From Mermis nigrescens (taxonomy: Eukaryota > Nematoda > Enoplea > Mermithida > Mermithidae): a stretch of DNA of 64,000 bases. The stretch's first letter is position 1. Every line of letters begins with the position of its first letter. Below the pieces are notes generated by a model. The model saw nothing but the letters and a program-made list of their open reading frames with translations. It was not told the origin of the DNA and did not search any database. Both the position numbers and the translations under genes were made by a program. Of the stretch, positions 25,201 through 33,933 are shown piece after piece. The stretch spans positions 3,591,711 through 3,655,710 of the forward strand of contig JAVLUZ010000341.1 in assembly GCA_036768485.1 (NCBI GenBank), in the 5' to 3' direction.

Positions 25201-27316
25201 AGATTTTTTGTTGACGTAAATTGACAATATACAGTTGATATAGATCAGTTCCATACAATTACAGAGAATGTTGGTTTGCAACATCTGAAAATCATTAAGT
25301 AAAGGGCGCAAGCTGATGTGAAACAGAGTGTAAAACTTTATTGGAGTTTGTCTTATTAGTGTATTTGAAAAAAGTATAAATACTTTAACAGTTCGAAATC
25401 TAAGGGTTTCTCTATTTTTGATCAAGATAGAATATTCCAATAAGAAATACAATAATGTAGCATATGAATTTATTTATTCCAGTCCGTTTATGTACAGCGT
25501 GGGCCACGTGTCTACTCTCTATTTCGTTTTCCTAGAGCTGAATTAATTTTCAGTCAAAAAAAAACAAAAAAATTTGGCATGTCATGAAAAAAAATTTTAT
25601 TCTGCAAAGTTTTGATTTGTCAAATTTCTTGATTCCTGGGTAATATTGTTTGTACTTGATCAAATAATTTTTCGAAATTTCAAATAACGACATATTTGGT
25701 CGAAATTTTTTGACGCATTTTAACTGTAGCTTTATTAGAAGCGTGACTAATGAAAATTTTCCATTTCCGAATGTACAAAGGCTTTACGTCGTCAAGTTGG
25801 ATGAACAAGGCTAAGGTAGGATAGGCCATGAGTTGAGTTACCTTTTCCCGACTTAACGCGCGCAATGTTTTTCTCCGGAGGTTTATTAGATCTTAATTAT
25901 ACAAAATGCGATTTTTGAACATTCAGAAATCGAAAAATCTCAATCATCGTGCTTTCAATGGAGTAAGTACGCCAATAAATATCGCGAACATTATTTAAGG
26001 TATAAAGAAATGATGTAATCTTTTCGGAGTAAATTATCTGCGAATCGTGAAATCTGACATAGTATAACCTTGTAAAATAAAACATTTATGTTTTCGGCTG
26101 AATCCGATCCTGGGGGGGCACGCCGCCAGTTCTGACCGGAGCGACTCGAGCAAACAAATTAGCGACCCGATCGCTCACTTAAATAAACAAAAGGGCGCAA
26201 TTAATTATACTGGGCTGACCTCGTCGGTCGACCAATTATGCGTCTGGTACTTACAGTAATGCGCCCGACTAGGGTAGTATTTTTTTAAACACAATTTTTT
26301 TACAGAGCGAAAATCAAATTTTAAACTTTAGTTTTTCGAGCTCATCGTGAAAAATGGAGCAAAAAAATATATAATTTTATAACAATCCATTCAATCTGGG
26401 AAAAGTTGGCTGATTTCCAATGTGAGAGCACTAATAAAATGCAGTTTTATAAGTAGCGTTCTATTTCTTGGCATGGGCACATACATATTTTGAATTTTTT
26501 TGCATGTTGTTTTATAAGTGTCCCAGAAAAGATAATTCGATGGAGTGATTGTTCAACGATTTTTGCGATGCGTGTGCTTATATGTATAATTTTCGTTGAC
26601 AAATCGTGGTAGTTTTTCATGTTGACGCTGTTGGCTTAGTATAATTTTAAAATATTTAAATTTTATGGACAAAATAAATGTCAAGCGCTCTCAAAAATTA
26701 AACAAGTTAACTTTCTTCAGAGTGAGTGAAATGTTGTAATGTTATATATTTTCTTGATCCATTTTTCACGATGAGCTCGAAAAACTAAACTTTAAAATTT
26801 GATTTTCGCTCTGTAAAAAAATTATGTTCAAAAAATACTCCCTAGTCGGGCGCATTACTGTAAGGACCAGACGCATAATTGGTTGACTGACGAGGTCGGC
26901 CCAGTATAATTAATTGAGCACTTTTGTTTACCTAATTGAGCGCTCGGGTCGTTAATTTGTTTGCTCGAATCGCTCCGGTCAGAACTGGCGGCGTGCCCCC
27001 CAGGATCGGATTCAGCCATGTTTTCTTCATATTTCGGCTAAGTTTTATGTTCTTTGAATAAAGATTGACTTGACTATTGAAGCAAAATAGGGAATAGATA
27101 CCTAAGTGGCCCATTCTGTATTTCAGCCATATTTTGGTTGGTCATTACTGGCATTCGTTCATTTTATTCTCCTTTTTTCTCGCAGAAAATCAAAAGATGA
27201 TGTTTGGAGGCCTTATTAGCACTTCGAATGAAATCGAAACGAGTAGAATAGATATATGGAGTGATGAAATTCTGCTGATGATTATTGAAGTTAAATCTAT
27301 TGACGCATCTTCTTGA
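10034..27316 (+). CDS. TPK1: Thiamin pyrophosphokinase, complete, six coding exons
   Basis: TPK1 transfers pyrophosphate from ATP to thiamin to make thiamin diphosphate in the cytosol. Exons: 10034-10217, 14859-15001, 16236-16325, 19048-19200, 21059-21170 and 27186-27316. Together they are 813 bases, 270 codons and a stop, and every junction keeps phase. Family landmarks in order: TDLLDINCGLNCCLILLNG, CADGAANRLY, the GDLDSI form of the GDFDS motif, DQDSTDFTKC, GGFCGRFDH, CGLVPVG, TTGLKWNL and ISTSN. The start ATG is preceded two codons upstream by an in-frame TAG, in an exon opened by a TTTCAG acceptor, so a non-coding 5' exon exists further upstream. The human enzyme is 243 residues; the extra length is mainly an N-terminal extension of about 20 residues. 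Introns of up to 6 kb are filled with MITEs. Confidence 0.95.
10280..10538 (-). mobile_element. Family A MITE (A2), perfect target duplication
   Basis: 259 bp, CACACCTGGGC at left and GCCCACGTATG at right. The 8-mer GTCGTGCT flanks both ends exactly (10272-10279 and 10539-10546). Confidence 0.93.
10608..13600 (+). repeat. Composite repeat H, first copy
   Basis: Three parts. An inverted pair (10608-10796 and 11496-11690) shares AGGAGGGGACTAG, a GGACGAAT..AA box and CAAAGAAAAATGC, each in reverse complement. Next comes an array of about 125-bp units (11863 to about 12420), each with a GTAAACTTTAC start, TCAGATTCGTAATC and a TTGCAACGCT box. Then an array of about 155-185-bp units (12420-13540) marked by CTCATAACCGGAGAAGTTGG. 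The same order recurs at 47050-56450. No frame with recognisable similarity; 13189-13440 is open by chance. Confidence 0.75.
10806..10958 (-). mobile_element. Family B MITE in the spacer of the H inverted pair
   Basis: 153 bp, CACAAGTTGGCG at left and CTGCCCATGTACG at right. Flanks GTTGTAGC and GTTGTGGC match at 7 of 8. The rest of the spacer (10967-11495) shows no feature. Confidence 0.78.
13680..13820. repeat. GC-rich CCCGCC block
   Basis: CGGCCCGCCCCGCC-type runs with internal inverted complementarity (GACCCGCCCCGC and GCGGGACGGGGCGG). A second small piece near 13955-13990 has CGGGCCGGGTTTGG. Not coding. The stretch 13991-14858 has no other feature. Confidence 0.5.
14859..15001 (+). CDS. 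TPK1: TPK1 coding exon 2 (nucleotide-binding GDLDS)
   Basis: Acceptor ACGTAG at 14853-14858, donor AAG|GTTATT. Completes the split Ser codon and encodes YRVCADGAANRLYHHN and AICGDLDSI. In most family members the motif is GDFDS; here Phe is Leu. The second Asp and the Ser are kept. Confidence 0.92.
15355..15552 (+). mobile_element. Family G element
   Basis: CAAATACGTAATGG at left and TTACATGTATG at right, with GGGGGCTCCGGTCATTTTC and GGGTGGGAATCCCCCATCCC inside. Flanks TTTCTGAT and ACTCTGAT match at 6 of 8. The 15553-16235 stretch has no other supported feature. Confidence 0.6.
16236..16325 (+). CDS. TPK1: TPK1 coding exon 3 (DQDSTDFTKC)
   Basis: 30 codons, phase 0 at both ends: TTTCAG|AAT and GAA|GTACGC. 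Encodes NVEIHRSADQDSTDFTKC. DQDxTDFxKC is a hallmark of the family. Confidence 0.95.
16552..17108 (+). mobile_element. Family D element
   Basis: 557 bp, CAGTGGCGAATCTATG at left, AAATCCGCCCCTG at right. Flanks CTCCCCTA and CCCCCCTA match at 7 of 8. Confidence 0.82.
17119..17651 (+). mobile_element. Element L: long terminal inverted repeats around a broken frame
   Basis: The ends 17119-17177 and 17593-17651 are inverted copies of about 59 bp: GCTTGAAYCAAAAGCAAAC outside and GTTTTAATCAGCATTC inside. Only 10 bp separate it from the D element's end. I find no matching target duplication. The centre holds the frame described at 17287. Confidence 0.7.
17287..17581 (+). pseudogene. Frameshifted frame inside element L, unknown protein
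   Basis: I do not recognise it. The first frame, opened at ATG 17287, encodes 67 residues (acidic and polar, with NEEEAMMLQESGSEHSRLIH) and stops at 17490. From 17479 a second frame carries on with MEDGIDLFERLFVSCPDRF and ends with a TAA at 17579-17581. The change of frame at a short purine run suggests one base lost or gained in a single original gene of about 100 residues. A possible acceptor (GACGCAG) lies at 17321-17327. No known transposase motif is visible. Confidence 0.45.
17817..18015 (+). repeat. Family E copy, right end lost
   Basis: Starts CATGAATGCACAGCATGG, with CGATGTGGGGGTCAGCCGG and the ATAACGTAGTTTTAACGC box. The terminal part is missing. Confidence 0.55.
18240..18700 (+). 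repeat. Fragments of families F and E
   Basis: 18240-18470 has the F boxes (GCGTCAAAAATAC, ATATAGTCAAAAAG, ATGGCGCGAAAATT). 18470-18700 has the E boxes (CAACTGGTCTTGAG, AGCGTTAAAACTACGTTATT). Both lack intact ends. The frame at 18143-18337 is a chance frame through F. Confidence 0.5.
18710..18974 (+). mobile_element. Family A MITE (A3)
   Basis: 265 bp, CATAGGTGGGC at left, GCCCAGGTATG at right. Flanks GTCGAAAC and GTCTAAAC match at 7 of 8. Confidence 0.9.
19048..19200 (+). CDS. TPK1: TPK1 coding exon 4 (GGFCGRFDH)
   Basis: 51 codons, phase 0 at both ends: TTTTTAG|GTT and CGG|GTAGGT. Encodes VDKIVVLGGFCGRFDHVMG, the central family block, then the strand that ends LLHNESLTFLLPR. Confidence 0.95.
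19686..19843 (+). mobile_element. Family B MITE
   Basis: 158 bp, CATAAATGGGCAGCACC at left, CGCCTATGTGTG at right. Flanks GGCTGGAC and GTCTGGAC match at 7 of 8. A lone B left end (CACACATGGGCGTGGG, 19650-19665) lies just upstream. Confidence 0.8.
19852..20185 (+). repeat. Family E tandem fragments
   Basis: Two partial E copies in the same orientation: CACAGCATGATCGATCTGGG at 19861, and a second set of E boxes (GACCTCAAAAACTGGCATGG, TTTAAAGCACTTTTG) from about 20010. Confidence 0.5.
20550..20909 (-). mobile_element. Family F element, reverse orientation
   Basis: CCTCCAGAATTGCCGATTTTC at the left and CCCAGAATTCCCGTGC near the right match the reverse complement of the F family, with a GGCGTTTCGTGCC version of the palindrome. 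The frame at 20461-20829 is a chance frame through it. Confidence 0.6.
21059..21170 (+). CDS. TPK1: TPK1 coding exon 5 (CGLVPVG...TTGLKWNL)
   Basis: Acceptor GCTTCAG, donor TGA|GTAAGT, phase 0 in and phase 1 out. Encodes GHSIVYNEFAFITQQ, then CGLVPVGC and STTGLKWNL, the thiamin-binding C-terminal lobe of the family. Confidence 0.95.
21281..21512. repeat. 31-bp tandem repeat that reverses orientation
   Basis: Four forward units with TATAGCCTTTTTGGGCTCA and AATAAGC (21282-21403) are followed by two units in reverse complement (21454-21512: TTTTCTGAGTCTAAAAAGGC, TTTTCTGAGCCCAAAAAA). The block could fold into one long hairpin. Confidence 0.75.
21640..22740 (+). repeat. Degenerate repeat region with repeated GCGC palindromes
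   Basis: Starts with GCCTGTAGCCAGGATTC, a sequence typical of a transposon end. The block TGTAAAAYTGAGCTTRAAA recurs near 22370, 22545 and 22635, each followed by a variant of GGCGCTCCGCGCC. No coding frame. The right boundary is not clear. Confidence 0.45.
22836..23582 (+). mobile_element. Family C relative with GTACGAGCCT ends
   Basis: Ends are inverted: CACTGTGTTTTTGTACGAGC and its counterpart at 23560-23582. Inside are TGTACATGTATGTACAAAG, the palindrome at 23421-23433, and the TTTGTACATTGTACAAAGA block. Flanking 8-mers do not match. Confidence 0.65.
23873..24185 (+). mobile_element. Family D element sharing its target site with a family A copy
   Basis: 313 bp, CAGTGACGAATCTAGG at left, TAAATCTGCGCCTTT at right. 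The 8-mer GTGGTATT is exact on both sides (23865-23872 and 24186-24193). The right copy is also the left target duplication of the adjoining A element. The palindrome is at 24052-24064. Confidence 0.88.
24194..24467 (-). mobile_element. Family A MITE at the edge of a D element
   Basis: 274 bp, CACACATGGGC at left, GCCCACCTATG at right. The 8-mer GTGGTATT flanks it exactly, giving three copies of this 8-mer across the D-A pair. Confidence 0.93.
24490..24700 (-). repeat. Family G copy, one end lost
   Basis: CATACATGTAGCAGTGGAG start, GTCAGAAAATTTTTGACCC and CATTCTTAGGCGAAAATTGG boxes as in G copies at 59340 and 62485. From 24700 to 26087 I see only AT-rich sequence with no supported gene; a poor G-like end lies near 25070. 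Confidence 0.5.
26096..27017. mobile_element. Foldback element K (922 bp), perfect 8-bp target duplication
   Basis: Arms 26096-26374 and 26742-27017 are inverted copies, starting GGCTGAATCCGATCC. The 8-mer ATGTTTTC is exact on both flanks (26088-26095, 27018-27025). The 367-bp centre is AT-rich and has no long frame. The arms contain CTAATTGAGCG-like and GCGCATTACTGTA boxes and differ at scattered sites, so the element is not brand new. Confidence 0.92.
27186..27316 (+). CDS. TPK1: TPK1 terminal coding exon
   Basis: Acceptor TCTCGCAG. The first two bases complete a Lys codon. Encodes NQKMMFGGLISTSNE and ends EVKSIDASS, stop TGA. FGGLISTSN corresponds to the conserved FGTLVSTSN end of the family. 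The intron before it (21171-27185) is the longest in the gene. Confidence 0.95.
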
Positions 27317-27499
27317 ACCTATTATATTCGGTATGTACAAATGTGTTAATTTTGACCCGGCACTTGTCTTTGTTTTTGTATTTGAAGGCAAGGCACAAAA
27401 TTGTTGCAGCGTTTATAAGTATGTATGCTTACACTACTGGCAGGTTTTGTTGATTTACCTCTTTTGTATTCTATATATCTGATATAGTAAGTTTGACAT

Positions 27500-27505
27500 A
27501 ATAAA
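27500..27505 (+). promoter_or_regulatory. Candidate TPK1 polyadenylation signal
   Basis: AATAAA 184 bases after the TPK1 stop, the first canonical signal downstream. Confidence 0.5.
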
Positions 27506-27674
27506 TACAGCTTTCTCCTATCTCGACAAGAAGTTCACACTTTTGAAAAATGAGCTTGCTAAGCGAGACTTGCAAACCAAGAGAAACTCAAAGTTTAAAC
27601 CTACATTACATTATGATGAGAATTATAAAAGATTTTAAACTTAAAGAAAATGAAAAAGGTGGGATGTTGGTAAA

Positions 27675-28174
27675 TTAAAACAAATATAAAGGATGTGATG
27701 AAACATTATTGTTGAGAATGGGACGATCACGTGCTATGTATAATGACTCCTTGATTAAAAGATCGAAAGAGTTGGATGCTCGACTGATAACCTCGAAGCA
27801 ATCTGATGTATGTACTTGGATGATTGTTATTTGAGATATGTTTGTGAATAGCAGATGAGCTATCAACCTGAATTGACTTCCTGTAGCAAATGAGATGCCA
27901 GTATGCTCTGCAATTCTACTCCCAAAATGTCGGCTAGTTTCGCCAATGTAACTAGCTATACAGCTAGAACACATATAGGTACTTCTTATATACTAAATTT
28001 GTGCAGCATCCTTGTTGTTGAAAAACCGTTGATACACATGACAGGTTTGTTAACAAACCTTACTCTAATCTGAGGGTAAAAAGAAGATATAAGCTTTAGA
28101 ATTCTGCTGCGTACATACATTGTAGCCATGCAAACCAGTGTAAGGCAAAACAAGAGAATAGCATAGTTTATCAC
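27675..28174 (-). pseudogene. Penelope-like element remnant with GIY-YIG domain
   Basis: Penelope-like retroelements end in a GIY-YIG nuclease. On the minus strand, 27974 to 27675 encodes CSSCIASYIGETSRHFGSRI, then EH, and ends with FDLLIKESLYIARDRPILNN, the usual spacing of this domain. The upstream part (28174-27986) is in another frame and has YPQIRVRFVNKP, the linker before the nuclease. Stops and a frame change separate the pieces, so it is dead. The reverse-transcriptase part is absent. From 28175 to about 28775 I see no gene. Confidence 0.7.
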
Positions 28175-28677
28175 ACCCGACTTTTATTTCATCACTCTTA
28201 TTATAAACCTTTGTCATAAAGTCTGATCATAATGCACTATTTGTCATACGAGCCGATTTCGGCCGTGGGCGGAAAACGCGAAAAAATTGTAAAAACAGCC
28301 CTTTTCGCGCGGTTTTTCTCAAATAGCTCCCTGGCTTTTATGATTTAGACTTAGCAAAAAACGGAATCAGGAAGCTCATCCATTTTTCTGTCGATCTATA
28401 TATGTTTTAAAGGAATTTTATAACTTTTGTTTCGGTACTTTTTCGTTTGAAAATGTCTAACCCTGACTGTACAAAAGATAGGACAGAAAAGGGGAGGGGT
28501 TCAGAAAATCAATGACAACGTTTGATTGGCTGATTATTTCGAAAAGCACAAAGCAGTTCCTTGTAGACGAAAGAAAGGCGGTTCGAATGCTCTAGGTCCT
28601 GATGTGATGCTTGAAATTTTTCCGGTAGCTTTGCGTTTGAAGCCAGAAAATATTTCGACCAATCGGAATCGAGGCAT

Positions 28678-28701
28678 ACATACATACATACATACATACT
28701 C
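28678..28701. repeat. CATA microsatellite
   Basis: About six perfect ATAC units. Confidence 0.9.
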
Positions 28702-28775
28702 CGAGAATCTTGCGGACTGCCAAAAATAGATAATTCTTGCTAGACCCTCAGAATTGCAATCATTGTTGCTTTTTA

Positions 28776-28828
28776 GGCATTGGACCTAATCCGGACCGCC
28801 CAAATTTTTTTGCTGCCCATGTATGCTC
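28776..28828 (-). repeat. Family B right-end fragment
   Basis: TTTTGCTGCCCATGTATG preceded by GGACCTAATCCGGACC, the last third of the B family. From 28829 to 29583 there is no other supported feature. Confidence 0.5.
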
Positions 28829-29583
28829 GTGATTATAGATTTTTCATCTGTATAAAGGCATGAAATCTAATCACACTAGAAAAGTCGAAAGGTCATTATG
28901 GTAATTTGTGCTTTCTGTACTGACATCTTTTCTGCTTTATTTTTCTGTTTTTGATGCATGATTATTTTTACTCGGTGACTAGGATTTTATTTTGGAGGAT
29001 TTTCCAATCTTTCCAAGCATCTCTTGATAGTGCAGCCAAGATTGAGTAAGCGATAAATTGAGAGTGATGTGTATGACCATTTAGGGACTGGTAAAAAAAT
29101 CGAAGTTAAGCACGAGAACAGACTTTTTGTTTCTTTTCCGATTTTGATTTTCAGTTTTACAATAGTTTGGAATTAACGAAAATTTTCAAAATGAAACTGC
29201 AAGCATTTGCGTATAATTTTCAAAAATTATATTTAATCATATAAAATTTATATAATTTTCAAAAACGCTTATTTTCACTCAGTAAAACAAATTTTAAATT
29301 GTGCCTCTTATGATCCAAGTGCAGACATTGCCGTACGAATACACTCCAATTAATACTCGAAGTCAAGTTTTGTTTCAAGGTTTCTCAAATCAAATGATAT
29401 TTGATCATAAGCAGAAATTGCTTTATCAAAGCGCAAAAAATATTCGCTTTTCTGTCTGTTAATGCTGTCTAAATCCCGAATCATAGATTCATTCTGTCTA
29501 GTTTTGCCGACACTTAAGAACGGATTAGAGGGTTGATCGCCCACTAAGGGCCCAAGATAGCTGGAAAACCGAAGAGTGGAAAA

Positions 29584-29912
29584 CATACATGTACAGCATA
29601 GGAATTCTTGGGGGTCAGGCCGAAGAAAATTTTTAAAAAGTGCCTTTTTGGGCTAAAAACGATGGTACGCATCGAAAGCACTTTTCTTGACGTTTCAGAA
29701 AATGCTCGTTATTTTTAGAACATAAAAACGTAAGAAATTTCCAAAAAAAGTTTGAAAAAATTGAATAAATGTAATAAAATATAGTCAAAAATGTGTATAT
29801 GACGTGAAGCGACGAAAATTTGAGATTTTTTAGCCAAGAGCTAAAACCGTTTAAAGAGGCACACTTTTTACAACTTTCTCTAACTTTTACGAAGAATCGA
29901 TAATTCTGGGAG
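29584..29912 (+). mobile_element. Family F element, right end unclear
   Basis: CATACATGTACAGCATAGG at left, then the F boxes: GGTACGCATCGAAAGC, ATAAAATATAGTCAAAAATG, and a GACGTGAAGCGACG version of the palindrome. Confidence 0.6.
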
Positions 29913-29968
29913 GGTCGCCGCATCGCAGCCAACTTGCGGGGGTAAGTTTTTATTCTAAGGGTGATCAG

Positions 29969-30226
29969 CAAACCTGGGCATGGAGGGGGGTTCGGGAGTG
30001 TATGCACCCCCAGAAACCAAAATAACCCCCCAGAAAGCAAAATACCCCCAATCAGAATTCAGTTTTTGAAATTTTGTTTCTCGCAAGATTTTGATGCCAA
30101 TGGATAGTGCTCGATGAGAAACGTTGAAAAAATGGTGTTTTTTCGCCATACCACCATTTTTAATGCAATTTTTGGACCTTTGAAAAATCTTGCGCTCCCC
30201 TAGAATTTTGGTGCCGCCCACCTGTG
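29969..30226 (-). mobile_element. Family A MITE (A4)
   Basis: 258 bp, CAAACCTGGGC at left, GCCCACCTGTG at right. Flanks GTGATCAG and GTGGTCAG match at 7 of 8. The stretch 30235-31489 holds no gene or clear repeat that I can support. Confidence 0.88.
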
Positions 30227-31497
30227 GTGGTCAGTTGCTATTCTGGGTGGTCAAACCCCTCCTCCAAACCCCTTCCCCCAAGACGATATGGTGGACAAAT
30301 TGGGATGTCCCATGTGAGGAAATATTGAATTGGCCATTGCAACACCATCCTCAACAATATATCTTTATATATCCATCCTGCTATAAAATATTATAAAATC
30401 ATTCAGAAAGGTCTTAAACTTTATTGTTTTTGAAAGTGCTGTATCGTGAGTAATAAACAAAAAATGCAATACGATTTATGTAAGCACGTAAGCAAAAGTT
30501 ATTTCCTTATATTCAATTCAAGAACACTGCTTATTGACGTTTCTGACAATGTCTTTGAAACCTAAAAACGCAAAAAAATTGAGCAAATGGAAAACCCCAA
30601 AATTTAACCGTCGAGAACAAGTAGGTATGTTGCTCATCGATGAAATCAACTTTTAAAGAACGCCCTAGCTATTTCCAACGTTCTATGCACTAGAAGGTAT
30701 AAATCTATAATTTGTGTTGTATTTTACAGTCTGTTTCATGGAATCTTGCGGTTTTTTCTAAGAATTTTTGCCAAAGGATGTGTATAAAGGATAAAAAGAT
30801 TTAGGTTAACTATTAAGCTACCTATAAACTTCGTAAAATAGTAACTTTCCGGTGGCTTTGCATTAATGTTTCTTGTTCCCTTGAATCAGACTGACGAAAC
30901 GTGTTGGCGAGCAATGTTGAAGTATCTATTGCGCTCCATTTCGAGGCTTAAAGAAAAATGATTGCTCGCTCTTTTGCTGCTTTTTGTTATTAACCTATAA
31001 TTCTTGTATATTGATCCGCCTCATAGCTGAAGGAGACAGAAAACCGGTTCCTAAAAATATCAAAATTTCGCATTTTCTGCAAGGCTCTTGAAAGAAAAAC
31101 TTAAAAACCTTAAAGCAACCTGAAGACCATTGATAGGGTTCTTGAGCTATTCGTACTCGAAATATCCCGGCATTCTTTTGTATTATCTTTATCTGCTAAA
31201 CCGACCAGCTTTTTCAAGGAATGGGTCAATATCTTCCCGAATTTTTTGTCGAATAATTATTTTTATACTACTTATCTTTGCAACGCATAATGATTCAATT
31301 CAAGGTTCAAATTTTTTAAGAGTCAAGCTTGGGTAGAAATATAATTGAACGCCCGATTTTTTTGTATAGGTGGCATGTGATTGAAACGAAGGGAAAGTAT
31401 TTCGAACTTTTGAATGGCTTTCCTCCTCTATTGTATCGTCCTTGCTGTGAATCGCTAAAAGACACCCTTATTTTTTCATACTTGAATTGTTATCAAC

Positions 31498-32130
31498 AAG
31501 ACCGTGCTTAGGGCGTTAGCCGCCCAGGGCGACGAAGCTTTAAACATTCCTCTAGCAGTATCAAAATTATATACAGTCCAGTAAGATGCTATTAGCAAAT
31601 TAAATCGCCCTAGGAAAGTAGCACAAAATAATCACTATTCTCAAAAAATGATGTTAACTTTTGCGATATTCTTCCAAAAATATCAAGATCATTGACAATT
31701 GTGTGCGAAAAACTAATTATATTCTTTCGAATTTAGCAAAAGTCCGACGCAAAGCGGCAGAAAATTTTAGATATTTAGGGAGAACGTTTAAGCATTAGAC
31801 TGCAGATAACACAAGTACAATGAAGCATTTAACGGTCGCGTCGAAAGCCTTAATACTTATGCTTAGAAAGAAACAATATTTAAGCTGAAATCACTGTTTT
31901 TGTACCAGAAATCATCTTAGCTTCCTGGCGTAAAAATACGGCCAACCATCGAAGGTAAATAAATGTCATTATAAATACAATCTTGCGCGAAGCGCCGGAA
32001 AAATTTGACAAATACAATTATTTAGGTCGTTATAAATAATTTTCCACATTTTCTGAGAATTTTTCGCAGCCCCCAGTTTTGGCGACCTGAGCGACTCCCC
32101 TGCTCGCCCCCTAGCTGAGTACGGTTATAG
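31498..32130 (+). mobile_element. hAT-like element with ACCGT ends
   Basis: 633 bp. Left end AAGACCGTGCTTAGGG; right end CCCTAGCTGAGTACGG before the flank. Flanks TTATCAAC and TTATCAAG match at 7 of 8. Inside are TGCGCGAAGCGCCGG (31984) and a GACGCAAAGCGGCAG version. Interior boxes resemble family D. Confidence 0.68.
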
Positions 32131-32399
32131 TTATCAAGACGCTTTACTTCAATATTTTAGTCACTTTGATGTAATCAACTATACGCGCTGTTCATTGTTG
32201 CTGCTTATGAAAGTAAAACGCAAGTTGTTGTACACTTTGCAATTTTTTCTCTTCGATGTTGCTTATTGTCAATAAAGAATAATAAAATAAGAACTAAATA
32301 TTTCACATATTGCACAAGTATACACGCATCATTAGGTAGCAATCTACGGCATGTTCATAGAAAAAAGAACGCCTAGGTACATACACGGGCCATTAAGTT

Positions 32400-32658
32400 C
32401 ACACCTGGGCGTGGGGTTTGGGGGTATGCACCCCCCCAGAAACCAAAATACCCCCCAGAAATCAAAATACCCCCCCAGATTTCAATTTTTGAAAATTTTT
32501 TTCGTTTTTTTCGCAATTTTTTGATGCCAATGGATAGTGCTTGATGAGAAACGTCGAAAAATGGTGTTTTTATCGCCATACCACCATTTTTAAGGCCATT
32601 TTTCGACCTTCAAAAAAATCTTGCACCCCCCCCAGAATTTTCTTGCTGCCCACGTATG
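32400..32658 (-). mobile_element. Family A MITE (A5)
   Basis: 259 bp, CACACCTGGGC at left, GCCCACGTATG at right. Flanks ATTAAGTT and ATTACGTT match at 7 of 8. Confidence 0.9.
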
Positions 32659-33386
32659 ATTACGTTGCGTATTTAATGCAGGTAACCGGTAATAACGTGG
32701 ATATTGCATATCCGTAATAGAAGGTGTTATACATAATGCGTATGAACACGCAAAATATAGAGCGCCAATACGCGCATTCTCATTTGTCAAAATAGTGGGT
32801 GTGTCGAATATCGACTTTTGAGTCAACTAATGCGCCCGCCCACTTTTTGTCGCTCGTATGACAAATAGTGCAATATGATGACCTTAATCAAGCCAAGAGG
32901 ATACTCATTTTGCAGTAGAGTCTGCTTCAGCTTGTCAATATCAGAGCAAAAGTCTGATATGAGTTTATAAAAGTTTACACTTATTGCAAAAAAATGGGAA
33001 GCGCAAAATTATGTGCACAGTCCTAAAAACAAGCTGGATTACGTACGACCATTTGAAATAGCACGAAATTTTAATTTGTTTTGTTAAAAAATCACAATGA
33101 TTCGATTAATGGTTTCGGATGTCTATTTCACGTATGTTTGAGCATGAGCTTTAAAAACGCTCACCGACAACAAACTGGCAGATTGCGCTAAATGTGTTGA
33201 ATTGATCCTTATAGTCTAATTCAAAATTCTTGACTTTTTTACAGTATGGTAATTCAAAAGTATTAACAATTCAGTCAATCGGCAAAGAGCAGTTTCTTGT
33301 ACCCACCTCTCGCATCAACCGATTCGCTAATTGTACAATAAGCTGCTTAATATTTCAAACTTCGCTGCGACTTCCCCAAATATGTA

Positions 33387-33933
33387 TAGTCTGTTTCATT
33401 TATTCGAGAGCTTTTTAGTCAATTCTTCTAAGGGCTACAGTAAGCTAAACAAGACGAATTACTGTACTCCGGCAGATCAGCTCAGTGAGGGCGAGTGGCT
33501 AGAATTCTTCCATTTTTAATGCATTAATGCGCCCAAATAAATTTGATTTAGGTTATTTATCAGTGCTAGGATATACTACAGTAAGTGCGCTAAACAAAAA
33601 GCTATCGTCTGGAATCGAACCCGGGATGCTTCGACTACAAGCAAGAGGTTTTACCACTGAGCTATGCGGGAGTTTGCGGTGTTTCTTAACATCTTAGTCG
33701 ATTGTGTTTAAAGTGTCGACTCAGGATACAATTAATGCGCGATTTTTATCAGTAAGTTAATTGATCTGCTGAAAGACGAGAATAAATTATGCCGCAAAAA
33801 TGTTGTTGAAAAACCCGCCTCTATTACATAGCTATAGTGAGATCTAGCGACCTACAGCAAATAAGAAAGAAGGGGTTACTGTAACCTCCGAAAACATTTG
33901 CTGAAAAAGCTCTCGGATAAATGAAACAGACTA
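33387..33933. mobile_element. Mariner-like repeat with TA flanks
   Basis: Inverted ends of about 30 bp (TAGTCTGTTTCATTTATYCG, then AGAGCTTTTT) flanked by TA on both sides. The same terminal motif, TAGTCTGTTTCAT or its complement, also occurs at 30727 (as CAGTCTGTTTCAT), 35523, 48875 and 54084. The centre holds a tRNA-like sequence (33602-33672). Confidence 0.65.
33602..33672 (-). tRNA. tRNA-like sequence, probably a pseudogene or SINE head
   Basis: On the minus strand there is a good A box (TAGCTCAGTGG) and a perfect B box (GGTTCGATTCC) at normal spacing, and a TTTTT stop 7 bases after the B-box arm. The acceptor stem does not pair and the T stem has two mismatches, so a working tRNA is unlikely. 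The loop would read GTA. A second, weaker tRNA-like piece on the plus strand (33937-34010, with AGTTCGATTCTGAG) lies beyond the repeat's right end. Confidence 0.45.

Noticed and set aside
29633..30221. Overlapping minus-strand frames of 135 and 88 codons
   Set aside because: They span an F element, a junction and an A element; no splice signals or family similarity.
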